17,236 nucleotides of DNA, taken from NCBI GenBank assembly GCA_017629325.1, contig JAGBXL010000052.1, positions 1-17,236 of the forward strand, given 5' to 3'. Positions 1 through 7,286 of the stretch are shown one piece after another. Source of the DNA: Clostridia bacterium (GTDB lineage Bacteria; Bacillota; Clostridia; UMGS1810). How positions within the stretch are numbered: the stretch's first letter is position 1; every line of letters starts with the position of its first letter. A program made the position numbers and the translations under genes. The notes beneath the pieces are model-generated. The model was not told the origin of the DNA. It saw only the letters and a program-made list of their open reading frames with translations, and did not search any database.

Positions 1-282
1 ACAGGCGAGTTTTTAAAGAACAACGGTATCCGCACCCATGTTCTCTCAAAAATCAGCGAGGGCAGTGAAGAAATTCCAAATGCTATCCGTCAGGGCCACA
101 TTGCCTATATCATTAACACAAGCAATGTTGCAGGCTCCGATAATATAGTAAACGACGGACACGATATCCGTAAGCTTGCCACCGAAAATAATGTTAATAT
201 CTTCACATCTCTCGACACAGTTTCTGTTCTTTTAGATGTTTTAGAAGAAACCACTCTTTGCATATCCACAATAGATGCGTAG
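1..282 (+). CDS. carB: Carbamoyl-phosphate synthase large subunit, C-terminal end (partial)
   Basis: The window opens inside this gene and shows its last 93 codons, ending at TAG 280-282. The visible protein runs from TGEFLKNNG through SEEIPNAIRQG and NTSNVAGSDN to a C-terminal SLDTVSVLLDVL stretch. This fits the MGS-like allosteric domain at the end of CarB, the domain that binds regulatory nucleotides in the family. CarB makes carbamoyl phosphate from bicarbonate, ammonia (from CarA) and two ATP, the first step of pyrimidine and arginine synthesis. Placement directly before pyrK supports the pyrimidine role. The catalytic ATP-grasp domains lie outside the window, so identity rests on this domain and on context. 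The 5' end cannot be judged. Confidence 0.87.
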   Translation, partial: TGEFLKNNGIRTHVLSKISEGSEEIPNAIRQGHIAYIINTSNVAGSDNIVNDGHDIRKLATENNVNIFTSLDTVSVLLDVLEETTLCISTIDA

Positions 283-309
283 GATAAATGCTGCAGTAAG
301 GAGGACTTT

Positions 310-1041
310 ATGCTTCAATCAATTTTTACAATAAATGAAAATGTAAAAATTGCCAAAGATGTTATGAAAATAAATCTTTCAGGCGATACCTCACACATAA
401 CAAAATCAGGTCAGTTTGTAAATATAAAAATAGACGGTCTGTTTTTGCGTCGTCCCATATCTGTGTGCGATGTTGAAGGCAATATCCTCACCCTTATTTA
501 TAAAATAGTGGGTGAGGGCACAGAAAAAATGGCAAATATGCCTGAGGGAACAAAACTCGATATTTTAACAGGTCTTGGTAATGGCTACGACCTTTCCCTT
601 TCGGGTGATAAGCCACTTTTAGTTGGTGGCGGCGTTGGTGTTCCCCCAATGTATTATCTTTGCCGTCTTTTAGTTAAAGAAGGAAAAAAACCAAGTGTAA
701 TTTTAGGTTTTAATTCAAAAGACGATGTTTTTTATGAAGAAGAATTTAAAAAATTATCTGGTGATGTCCGCGTTGCCACAGCCGACGGCTCTTATGGAAT
801 AAAAGGCTTTGTAACTGATGCTCTAGAGGCAATAGACTATACCCATTTTTATTCCTGCGGACCCGAGCCGATGCTTAAAGCTCTAAGCGATAAAACCATA
901 ACAAGCGGACAGCTGAGCTTTGAAGAAAGAATGGGATGCGGCTTTGGTGCGTGTATGGGCTGCTCCTGCAAAACAAAATATGGCAATAAGCGTATTTGTA
1001 AAGACGGTCCGGTGCTTATTAAGGAGGAAATAATATGGTAA
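310..1041 (+). CDS. pyrK: Dihydroorotate dehydrogenase electron transfer subunit PyrK
   Basis: A 243-residue iron-sulfur flavoprotein that passes electrons from PyrD to NAD+. The N-terminal FAD-binding part contains LRRPISV (about residues 46-52) and VGEGT (67-71). The NAD-binding part contains GGGVGVPP (106-113) and SCGPEPML (182-189). The C-terminus carries four cysteines for a [2Fe-2S] cluster, C210-x4-C215-x2-C218-x11-C230, with an extra Cys at 220. The start follows a strong AAGGAGG about 300-305. The gene overlaps pyrD by 7 bases, and the pyrD ribosome binding site lies inside the pyrK end, so the two subunits are probably translationally coupled. Length and domain order are normal for the family. 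Confidence 0.96.
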   Translation: MLQSIFTINENVKIAKDVMKINLSGDTSHITKSGQFVNIKIDGLFLRRPISVCDVEGNILTLIYKIVGEGTEKMANMPEGTKLDILTGLGNGYDLSLSGDKPLLVGGGVGVPPMYYLCRLLVKEGKKPSVILGFNSKDDVFYEEEFKKLSGDVRVATADGSYGIKGFVTDALEAIDYTHFYSCGPEPMLKALSDKTITSGQLSFEERMGCGFGACMGCSCKTKYGNKRICKDGPVLIKEEIIW

Positions 1042-1946
1042 ACACAAAAGTAAGCCTTTGCTCTCTGGAATTAGATAACCCAATTATTCCCGCCAGCGGC
1101 ACCTTTGGTTTCGGCTATGAATTTGCCGAAATCTACGATATAAACGTTCTTGGCTCATTTTCTTTTAAAGGAACAACTCTTGAGCCGCGTTTTGGAAATC
1201 CAACACCAAGAATTGCCGAGTGTACCTCAGGTATGATAAATAGCGTTGGTCTTCAAAATCCCGGTGTAGATAAAGTTATATCCGAAGAACTTCCCAAGCT
1301 TAAAAAATGCTTCAATAAAAAAGTTATTGCAAATGTTGGCGGTTTTTCTTTAGAAGAATACACCACAGTTTGCGAGAAACTAGATAAAGAAGAACAGGTA
1401 GGCATACTCGAAGTAAACATAAGCTGCCCCAATGTTCATAACGGCGGAATGAGCTTTGGCACAGATCCTCAAATGGCATATAAGGTTACAAAAGCCGTTA
1501 AAGATGTATGTAAAAAGCCTGTTATAATAAAATTAAGCCCTAATGTAACAGATATAGTATCAATTGCAAAAGCGTGTGAAGATGCCGGTGCCGATGGCAT
1601 TAGCCTTATAAACACTCTTTTGGGAATGAGAATTAATTTAAAAACCAAAAAACCCGTAATAGCAAACAAAATGGGCGGTTTTTCAGGCAGTGCAATTTTT
1701 CCTGTTGCAGTAAGAATGGTATATCAGGTTTATGATGCAGTTAAAATTCCTGTTGTAGGTATGGGCGGTGTAACAAGTGCTAAAGATGTTATCGAAATGA
1801 TGCTTGCTGGTGCCACAGCCGTTCAGGTTGGTGCAGCAAATCTTATTGACCCAATGGCTTGCAAAACAATAATCGAAGATTTACCTCTGGAAATGGAAAA
1901 GTATGGAATAAAAAGTTTAAATGATATTATAGGAGGCGCTCACTAA
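1035..1946 (+). CDS. pyrD: Dihydroorotate dehydrogenase, type 1B catalytic subunit
   Basis: A 303-residue FMN enzyme that oxidises dihydroorotate to orotate and works as a complex with PyrK. Visible motifs are SFSFKGTT (41-48, FMN and substrate contacts), NSVGLQNPG (69-77), and NISCPNVHNGG (128-138). C131 in the last is the catalytic base expected of class 1 enzymes, where membrane-bound class 2 enzymes use serine. GMGGV near residue 240 and a GATAVQVG segment close the phosphate-binding end of the barrel. The ATG at 1035 follows AAGGAGG at 1021-1027. The stop codon shares one base with the pyrF start (TAATG). There is no membrane anchor, consistent with a soluble NAD-linked enzyme. Confidence 0.97.
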   Translation: MVNTKVSLCSLELDNPIIPASGTFGFGYEFAEIYDINVLGSFSFKGTTLEPRFGNPTPRIAECTSGMINSVGLQNPGVDKVISEELPKLKKCFNKKVIANVGGFSLEEYTTVCEKLDKEEQVGILEVNISCPNVHNGGMSFGTDPQMAYKVTKAVKDVCKKPVIIKLSPNVTDIVSIAKACEDAGADGISLINTLLGMRINLKTKKPVIANKMGGFSGSAIFPVAVRMVYQVYDAVKIPVVGMGGVTSAKDVIEMMLAGATAVQVGAANLIDPMACKTIIEDLPLEMEKYGIKSLNDIIGGAH

Positions 1947-2644
1947 TGGGTAAAGATGTAATTATAGCTTGTGATTTTCCAAGCAAAGAAGCAACACTCG
2001 AATTTCTTTCAAAATTCACCGATGAAAAACCCTATGTAAAAATAGGTATGGAGCTCTTTTACGGAGCAGGTCCCGAAATTGTTCGCGAAATCAAAAAAAT
2101 GGGACACAAAATCTTTTTAGATTTAAAACTTCACGATATCCCCAACACAGTTAAAAAGGCAATGAGCGTTCTTTCACATCTTGATGTTGATATGTGCAAT
2201 CTTCACGCTTCAGGCACAGTTGCCATGATGGAAGCTGCAATCGAAGGCTTAACACGTCCCGATGGCACAAGGCCACTTCTCATTGCTGTAACACAGCTCA
2301 CATCAACAAGCCAGGAAGCAATGGAAAACGACCTTTTAATAAAAGAACCAATAGCCAATGTTGTTATGCACTATGCTTCAAATGCTAAAAAAGCAGGGCT
2401 CGACGGCGTTGTTTGCTCACCCTTAGAGGCAGGCGTTGTTCACGAAAAATGCGGTAAGGATTTTATAACAGTAACACCAGGTGTTCGTTTTGCCGATGGT
2501 GATGTTGGTGATCAGGTAAGAGTAACAACTCCCGCAAAAGCAAAAGAAATCGGTTCTGATTACATAGTAGTTGGCAGACCCATAACCGCAGCCGAAGATC
2601 CTGTTGCAGCATACAGAAGATGTGTAGCTGAATTTGTAGGCTAA
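1946..2644 (+). CDS. pyrF: Orotidine 5'-phosphate decarboxylase
   Basis: A 232-residue class I OMP decarboxylase that makes UMP, the last step of the pathway. The substrate residue D10 lies in IACDFPS. K32 follows at the second strand. The catalytic cluster DLKLHD is at 59-64 (D59, K61, D64). The phosphate-binding segment TPGVRF is near residue 180, and IVVGRPI near residue 210. The length suits the short bacterial form. The start overlaps the pyrD stop by one base and uses AGGAGG at 1931-1936, so translation is likely coupled to pyrD. A spacer with a hairpin element separates it from pyrE. Confidence 0.97.
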   Translation: MGKDVIIACDFPSKEATLEFLSKFTDEKPYVKIGMELFYGAGPEIVREIKKMGHKIFLDLKLHDIPNTVKKAMSVLSHLDVDMCNLHASGTVAMMEAAIEGLTRPDGTRPLLIAVTQLTSTSQEAMENDLLIKEPIANVVMHYASNAKKAGLDGVVCSPLEAGVVHEKCGKDFITVTPGVRFADGDVGDQVRVTTPAKAKEIGSDYIVVGRPITAAEDPVAAYRRCVAEFVG

Positions 2645-2656
2645 TAACAGAAATTT

Positions 2657-2684
2657 TGTAGGGGCTGGCATTTATGACGGCCCG
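2657..2684 (+). repeat. Small hairpin element, ATTTAT-centre family, copy A
   Basis: In the pyrF-pyrE spacer, TGTAG leads into a 10-base stem (2662-2671 with 2674-2683, one G/A mismatch and one G-T pair) around a TT loop. It ends in CCCG. The centre reads ATTTAT. It has no following T-run, so it is not a standard terminator. Copies B, C and D in this window share the layout but have different stem sequences. Confidence 0.68.
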
Positions 2685-2721
2685 CATAAAAAATAAATGC
2701 AATAGCGAAAGGAAAATAATT

Positions 2722-3363
2722 ATGAAAGATATTGAAAGACTCATTGCAAAAGATTTATTATCCATTCAGGCAGTATTCTTCCGTCCCAACGAACCGTTCA
2801 CATGGGCAAGCGGAATAAAAAGCCCTGTTTACTGCGATAACCGCCTCACCCTCACAGCACCAAAGGTAAGAAGCGATGTTGAAAACGCTCTTGCCGAAAC
2901 AATAAAAAGAGAATACCCCGATGCCGAAGTTTTAATGGGCACATCAACAGCAGGTATAGCTCACGCCGCCATCACAGCTCATATTCTTGATATGCCTATG
3001 GGCTATGTTCGTTCAGGTGCAAAAGACCACGGCAGAGGCAACCAGATTGAAGGCAGACTCGAAAAAGGGCAGAAGGTTGTTGTTGTTGAAGATTTAATCT
3101 CCACAGGCGGCAGCGTTATTGAAGTTGTAAATGTATTAAGAGAAGCAGGTGCCGAAGTTTTAGGTATAGTTAGCATATTTACCTACGGTATGCAAAAAGG
3201 TATCGACCGTTTGCAAGCTAGCGAAGTTAAAAATGTGAGCCTCACAAATTTTGACACAATAGCTAAAGTTGCATCAGAAGAAAACTATATTGAAGAATCC
3301 GATATTGCCCGCCTTATTGCATTCAGAAATAACCCATCTGATGAAAGCTGGATCGGTAAATAA
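2722..3363 (+). CDS. pyrE: Orotate phosphoribosyltransferase
   Basis: A 213-residue enzyme that joins orotate to PRPP, giving OMP and pyrophosphate. The PRPP-binding motif VVVVEDLISTGG is at 119-130. The flexible catalytic loop KDHGRGNQIEG is at 101-111, and the N-terminal FTWASGIKSPVYCDNR (26-41) is typical of the family. I place the start at ATG 2722, which follows GAAAGGA (2707-2713). An in-frame ATG at 2674 would add 16 residues but lies inside the 3' arm of a hairpin element and has no ribosome binding site. The gene sits between the pyrF and pyrB spacers in the same operon. Its pyrophosphate product links it to the ppa gene downstream. Confidence 0.96.
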   Translation: MKDIERLIAKDLLSIQAVFFRPNEPFTWASGIKSPVYCDNRLTLTAPKVRSDVENALAETIKREYPDAEVLMGTSTAGIAHAAITAHILDMPMGYVRSGAKDHGRGNQIEGRLEKGQKVVVVEDLISTGGSVIEVVNVLREAGAEVLGIVSIFTYGMQKGIDRLQASEVKNVSLTNFDTIAKVASEENYIEESDIARLIAFRNNPSDESWIGK

Positions 3364-3385
3364 TTTTTGTACTTTATATTAGTAA

Positions 3386-3411
3386 TGTAGCGAATGTATT
3401 TATGCATTCCG
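3386..3411 (+). repeat. Small hairpin element, ATTTAT-centre family, copy B
   Basis: In the pyrE-pyrB spacer, TGTAG is followed by an 8-base stem (3392-3399 with 3402-3409) around a TT loop, then CCG. The centre is ATTTAT, as in copies A and D. It is 26 bases, the same length as copy D, and both stems pair although their sequences differ. An in-frame ATG at 3402 is in the 3' arm. Confidence 0.65.
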
Positions 3412-3431
3412 TTAAAGAAAGGAGTATAAAA

Positions 3432-4346
3432 ATGAACCACCTTATAGATATACTTGATTTATCAGTTGAAGAAATATCAGAGCTTATAGCTGTTGCAAAC
3501 GACATAATGGCAAACCCCGAAAAATATCAGGAAAAATGCCGCTATAAAAAGCTTGCCACACTCTTTTTTGAACCCTCAACAAGAACACGTCTTTCCTTTG
3601 AAGCAGCAATGATGGAATTGGGCGGCAATGTTCTTGGCTTTTCCGATGCAGCCTCAAGCTCATCTTCAAAGGGCGAAAGCGTGTCCGACACAGTTTCAGT
3701 TGTAAGCGGCTATGCCGATATAATTGCAATGCGTCATCCTAAAGAGGGTGCACCTCTTGTTGCAGCAATGAAAAGCGAAGTACCAATCATAAATGCAGGC
3801 GACGGCGGTCATAATCACCCCACACAAACCCTTGCCGATCTTTTAACCATTTATAGAGAAAAAGGCGATTTAAATAACCTTACCATAGGCTTTTGCGGTG
3901 ATTTAAAATTTGGCAGAACAGTTCATTCTCTTATTGCTGCAATGTCCCGATATAAAAACATTAAATTTGTTCTTATATCACCAAATGAATTAAAGCTTCC
4001 AAGCTATGTAAAAAATGACCACATAAAAGAAAAGAACATTCCCTATGTTCAAACAGAATCTTTAGATGATGTTATAGGTGATTTAGATATTTTATATATG
4101 ACAAGAGTTCAAAAAGAACGCTTCTTTAATGAAGAAGACTATCTTCGCCTTAAAGATAGCTACATCTTAACTCCCGAAAAGCTTAAAAATGCAAAATCAG
4201 ATTTAAGCATACTTCACCCTCTTCCAAGAGTAAACGAAATTTCAACACTTGTTGATGAAGACCCCAGAGCATGCTATTTCCGCCAGACCAAAAATGGCAA
4301 ATACATGAGAATGGCTCTTATTTTAAAACTTCTGGAGGTAATGTAA
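3432..4346 (+). CDS. pyrB: Aspartate carbamoyltransferase catalytic chain
   Basis: A 304-residue catalytic subunit that condenses carbamoyl phosphate with aspartate. The carbamoyl-phosphate loop FEPSTRTRLSFE spans 46-57. The neighbouring-subunit loop SSSSSKGES is around 75-83 with K80. RHPKEG follows at 101-106, HNHPTQTL at 127-134, and LHPLPRVNEI lies in the aspartate domain. The ATG at 3432 follows GAAAGGAG (3417-3424). The in-frame ATG at 3402 lies in a hairpin and lacks a binding site, so I reject it. It is followed after one base by pyrI, which fits the regulated holoenzyme of catalytic trimers and regulatory dimers. The length is normal. Confidence 0.96.
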   Translation: MNHLIDILDLSVEEISELIAVANDIMANPEKYQEKCRYKKLATLFFEPSTRTRLSFEAAMMELGGNVLGFSDAASSSSSKGESVSDTVSVVSGYADIIAMRHPKEGAPLVAAMKSEVPIINAGDGGHNHPTQTLADLLTIYREKGDLNNLTIGFCGDLKFGRTVHSLIAAMSRYKNIKFVLISPNELKLPSYVKNDHIKEKNIPYVQTESLDDVIGDLDILYMTRVQKERFFNEEDYLRLKDSYILTPEKLKNAKSDLSILHPLPRVNEISTLVDEDPRACYFRQTKNGKYMRMALILKLLEVM

Positions 4347-4347
4347 T

Positions 4348-4761
4348 ATGCATGTAGATTCAATAACAAATGGTATCGTAATCGATCACATCACCGAAGG
4401 AAAGGCAATGCAGATATATGATATGCTATCTCTTGGCTCTCTTTCCTGCCCGGTTGCAATTTTAAAAAATGTTCCCAGTAAAAAAATGGGTAGAAAAGAT
4501 ATTATAAAAATCGATTCAAGTATAGACATAAACCTCGATGTTCTGGGTTTTGTAAGCCCCAACATCACCGTTGCCATTGTAAGAGACGGTAAAATATGCG
4601 AGAAAAAGCATATAGACCTTCCCAAAAAACTCACAGATATTATAAAATGTAAAAACCCAAGATGCATAACATCAACCGAGCAGGATATTCACCATATTTT
4701 TAAACTCAGCGAGGGAAATAATCCTGTTTACAGATGTATATACTGTGATACAAAAGCATAA
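4348..4761 (+). CDS. pyrI: Aspartate carbamoyltransferase regulatory chain
   Basis: A 137-residue regulatory subunit. The N-terminal nucleotide-binding domain holds the conserved GIVIDHITEGKA (9-20). The C-terminal zinc domain contains C101-x4-C106 and C130-x2-C133, which bind the structural zinc that docks the chain onto PyrB. It is slightly shorter than the enteric form of about 153 residues, mainly at the N-terminus. One base separates it from the pyrB stop, and GGAGGT (4334-4339) lies inside the pyrB end, so expression is coupled. By family knowledge it confers inhibition by CTP or UTP and stimulation by ATP; which effectors act here cannot be read from sequence. Confidence 0.95.
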   Translation: MHVDSITNGIVIDHITEGKAMQIYDMLSLGSLSCPVAILKNVPSKKMGRKDIIKIDSSIDINLDVLGFVSPNITVAIVRDGKICEKKHIDLPKKLTDIIKCKNPRCITSTEQDIHHIFKLSEGNNPVYRCIYCDTKA

Positions 4762-4800
4762 TATCAGTGAAGAGTGAATAAAGAAGAATAGAGAAATGTT

Positions 4801-4820
4801 CAAATCCGCAAGCGGATTTG
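4801..4820. repeat. Perfect 9-bp inverted repeat in the pyrI-ppa spacer
   Basis: Arms CAAATCCGC (4801-4809) and GCGGATTTG (4812-4820) flank an AA loop. No T-run follows on either side, so a terminator role is doubtful. It lies just before hairpin copy C and after an A/G-rich stretch (4769-4798) that contains GTGAAGAGTGAATA. The 149-base spacer therefore consists largely of repeat-like DNA. Confidence 0.65.
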
Positions 4821-4838
4821 TGGAGTATATAATAATGC

Positions 4839-4861
4839 GTGGGACGGCATTCCTGACGTCC
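4839..4861 (+). repeat. Small hairpin element, diverged copy C
   Basis: GTGGG leads into an 8-base stem (4842-4849 with 4854-4861) around a TTCC loop. It contains the same internal G/A mismatch and the same GGCA / TGAC inner arms as copy A. The centre has drifted from ATTTAT to ATTCCT. Membership in the family is less sure than for copies A, B and D. Confidence 0.5.
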
Positions 4862-4910
4862 TGATGCTATGTATTTATTTGAAATAAAACAACTAAAAGG
4901 AGCAATCACA

Positions 4911-5444
4911 ATGAATGTATGGCACGATATTTCACCCGATAGAATCCACCCCGATAGTTTCCTGGTTTATATTGAAATAACCAAAGGTCAGAAACAAAAA
5001 TATGAGCTTGATAAATCCACAGGTATGCTTATTTTAGATAGAATACTCTATACCTCAACCCATTATCCTGCAAACTATGGCTTTATTCCCCGTACCTTAA
5101 GTGATGATGGAGACCCTTTAGATGTTTTAGTCCTTTGTTCAGAGCCGCTTTTAAACAGGTCTCTTGTTCGCTGCAAACCTGTTGGAGTTATCACAATGGA
5201 AGACGATGGCAAAATGGACGAAAAAATAATTGCCATTCCCTTTGGCGACCCATCTTATAATGTTTATTCTTCAATAGACGAGCTTCCCGAACATATAACC
5301 GATGAAATCAGGCACTTTTTTACAGTTTATAAAGAGCTTGAAGGTGTAAGAACCTTTGTATCTCAAAGCGAAGGTACATCGGAAGCTATAAAAATAATAG
5401 AAAAATGTATTCTTGCCTATAATCACAAATTTGGTAAGGAATAA
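4911..5444 (+). CDS. ppa: Inorganic pyrophosphatase, type I
   Basis: A 177-residue soluble enzyme that hydrolyses pyrophosphate to phosphate using Mg2+. The family signature DGDPLD is at 66-71, with the acidic residue D103 in KMDEK. HYPANYGFIPRTL (51-63) precedes the signature, as in other family I enzymes. I place the start at ATG 4911 after AAAGGAG (4896-4902). An in-frame ATG at 4869 adds 14 residues but has no good binding site. It follows pyrI on the same strand across a 149-base repeat-rich spacer in which I found no convincing promoter, so read-through from the pyrimidine operon is plausible. A bidirectional terminator lies 24 bases after the stop. Confidence 0.94.
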   Translation: MNVWHDISPDRIHPDSFLVYIEITKGQKQKYELDKSTGMLILDRILYTSTHYPANYGFIPRTLSDDGDPLDVLVLCSEPLLNRSLVRCKPVGVITMEDDGKMDEKIIAIPFGDPSYNVYSSIDELPEHITDEIRHFFTVYKELEGVRTFVSQSEGTSEAIKIIEKCILAYNHKFGKE

Positions 5445-5468
5445 GTTTTGCATTGAATTATTGTATAT

Positions 5469-5505
5469 AAAAAAGCTCATTCGTTAATTCGAATGAGCTT
5501 TTTTT
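5469..5505. terminator. Bidirectional intrinsic terminator between ppa and groEL
   Basis: GCTCATTCG (5475-5483) pairs with CGAATGAGC (5490-5498) around TTAATT. Six A bases precede the stem and seven T bases follow it, so each strand has a T-run after the stem. It can end transcription of ppa on + and groEL on -. Confidence 0.92.
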
Positions 5506-5520
5506 ATTCGTATTTTCCAC

Positions 5521-5623
5521 GTTGCTTAAGCAACATATCGTGCCGTAGGCATATCGAGTGCTGTGCACATATCGAAAATTCCTTTAGGAATTTATATCAC
5601 TAAAAAGTGATTATTCACTTTTT
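5521..5623. repeat. Cluster of tandem short palindromes with CATATCG links
   Basis: Five or six small inverted repeats follow each other: 5521-5534 (GTTGCTTAAGCAAC, perfect), 5541-5551 (TGCC/GGCA), 5558-5568 (GTGC/GCAC), 5576-5593 (AAATTCCT/AGGAATTT), 5597-5610 (TCAC/GTGA) and the overlapping 5602-5623 (AAAAAGTGA/TCACTTTTT). CATATCG recurs at 5534-5540, 5550-5556 and 5568-5574, directly after each of the first three hairpins. The block lies between the groEL stop and the shared terminator, so it would form the 3' tail of the groEL mRNA. Confidence 0.7.
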
Positions 5624-5625
5624 AA

Positions 5626-7266
5626 TTAATACATTCCCATTCCTGCACCTGGCATAGCTCCTGCAGCAGCTGCTGCGTTAGCATTTGGGTCGGCCTTGTC
5701 GGCAACAATGCTTTCAGTTGTAAGAACCATGCTGGCAACACTTGCAGCATTCTGAAGTGCACTTCTGGTAACTTTTGCAGGGTCAACAATACCTGCTTCA
5801 ACCATATCAACATATTCTTCAATAAGAGCATTAAAGCCAATACCTGGCTTGCTGTTTTTAATTTTTTCAATAATAACGCTGCCCTCAAGTCCTGCGTTTT
5901 TAGCAATCTGCTTAACGGGTTCTTCCAAAGCTTTTAAAATAATTGCCACACCTGTTTTTGCATCTGCTTCTTCAACTTCGTCAATAGCTTTTGCAACTGC
6001 AGGAAGAGCGTTAATATAGGAGGTACCGCCGCCTGCAATAATACCTTCTTCAACTGCAGCTTTTGTTGCAGCAAGAGCATCTTCAATTCTTAATTTCATT
6101 TCTTTCATTTCGGTTTCTGTTGCAGCACCAACCTTAATAACTGCCACACCGCCGGAGAGTTTAGCAAGTCTTTCCTGAAGCTTTTCTTTGTCGAATTCGC
6201 TTGTTGTTTCTTCAAGCTGAGATTTAATAGCTGTAACTCTGTCTTTAATAGCCTGGCTATCGCCTAAACCGTCAACAATAATTGTGTTTTCTTTCTGCAC
6301 TTTAACCTGTTTTGCACGGCCGAGCATATCTATGCTTGTGTCTTTAAGCTCTAAACCGAGTTCTTCGGAAATAACCTGACCGCCGGTTAAAACTGCAATG
6401 TCTTTAAGCATTTCTTTTCTTCTGTCGCCAAAGCCGGGAGCTTTAACTGCAACGCAGGTAAATGTGCCGCGGAGTCTGTTCACAATAAGGGTTGTAAGAG
6501 CTTCGCCTTCAATGTCTTCAGCAATTATAACGAGCTTTTTGCCCTGCTGAACAATCTGCTCGAGAATTGGGAGAATATCCTGAATGTTAGATATTTTCTT
6601 ATCTGTAATAAGAATGTAGGCATCGTCGATAACTGCTTCCATTTTTTCTGTGTCTGTTACCATGTATGGTGAGAGGTAACCTCTGTCAAACTGCATACCT
6701 TCAACAACATCGCAGTAGGTTTCAGCAGTTTTTGATTCTTCAACAGTAATAACACCGTCGCTTGTAACCTTTTCCATAGCATCGGCAATAAGTGAACCAA
6801 TGTATTCGTTAGCAGCCGAAACAGAAGCAACTCTTGCAATGTCTTCTTTTCCGCTAACCTGTTTGCTGTTTGCAAGAATGTATTTAACTGCAGCATCAAC
6901 AGCTTTTGCAATACCCTTTTTAACAATCATGGGGTTAGCTCCTGCTGCCACATTTTTTAAACCTTCTCTTATAATTGCCTGTGCAAGAAGTGTTGCGGTT
7001 GTAGTACCATCGCCTGCAACATCGTTTGTTTTTGTTGCAACTTCTTTAACAAGCTGAGCACCCATATTTTCAAATGCATCTTCAAGTTCAATTTCTTTTG
7101 CAATTGTAACACCATCGTTTGTAATAAGTGGTGCACCGAATTTTTTGTCTAAAACAACATTTCTGCCTTTGGGGCCGAGTGTGATTTTAACGGCATCTGC
7201 AAGCTGGTCAACACCCGACTGGAGTGCTCTTCTTGCTTCTTCGCCAAATAATACTTTTTTAGCCAT
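5626..7266 (-). CDS. groEL: Chaperonin GroEL (60 kDa)
   Basis: A 546-residue group I chaperonin subunit that forms double heptamer rings and folds proteins using ATP. The nucleotide-binding segments LGPKGRNVVLD (30-40) and GDGTTT (85-90) are intact, as is the late GGGTSYINALPAV segment of the equatorial domain. Length and domain order (equatorial, intermediate, apical and back) are normal. The C-terminus is Gly/Met/Ala-rich and ends MPGAGMGMY, a short version of the usual GGM tail. The start follows GGAGG on the minus strand (7274-7278), 20 bases after groES. It is transcribed with groES from the CIRCE-controlled promoter. Confidence 0.99.
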   Translation of the reverse strand: MAKKVLFGEEARRALQSGVDQLADAVKITLGPKGRNVVLDKKFGAPLITNDGVTIAKEIELEDAFENMGAQLVKEVATKTNDVAGDGTTTATLLAQAIIREGLKNVAAGANPMIVKKGIAKAVDAAVKYILANSKQVSGKEDIARVASVSAANEYIGSLIADAMEKVTSDGVITVEESKTAETYCDVVEGMQFDRGYLSPYMVTDTEKMEAVIDDAYILITDKKISNIQDILPILEQIVQQGKKLVIIAEDIEGEALTTLIVNRLRGTFTCVAVKAPGFGDRRKEMLKDIAVLTGGQVISEELGLELKDTSIDMLGRAKQVKVQKENTIIVDGLGDSQAIKDRVTAIKSQLEETTSEFDKEKLQERLAKLSGGVAVIKVGAATETEMKEMKLRIEDALAATKAAVEEGIIAGGGTSYINALPAVAKAIDEVEEADAKTGVAIILKALEEPVKQIAKNAGLEGSVIIEKIKNSKPGIGFNALIEEYVDMVEAGIVDPAKVTRSALQNAASVASMVLTTESIVADKADPNANAAAAAGAMPGAGMGMY

Positions 7267-7286
7267 TTTAAAATACCTCCGATAAA

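Noticed and set aside
2674..2721. Upstream in-frame ATG extending PyrE by 16 residues
   Set aside because: It lies in a hairpin arm, lacks a ribosome binding site, and the added residues are unlike the PyrE family. ATG 2722 has a good site.
3402..3431. Upstream in-frame ATG extending PyrB by 10 residues
   Set aside because: It also lies in a hairpin 3' arm without a binding site; ATG 3432 follows GAAAGGAG.
4805..4833. Possible ppa promoter with TATAAT at 4828-4833
   Set aside because: The bases 17 positions upstream do not resemble a -35 box and there is no extended -10, so the match is probably chance in AT-rich DNA.
5622..5906. Minus-strand open frame overlapping the groEL 3' end
   Set aside because: It is a Leu/Gln-rich shadow in another frame of groEL, with no start signal of its own. 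Similar shadows at 3484-3729, 6657-6926, 12178-12471 and 13500-13805 were dropped for the same reason.
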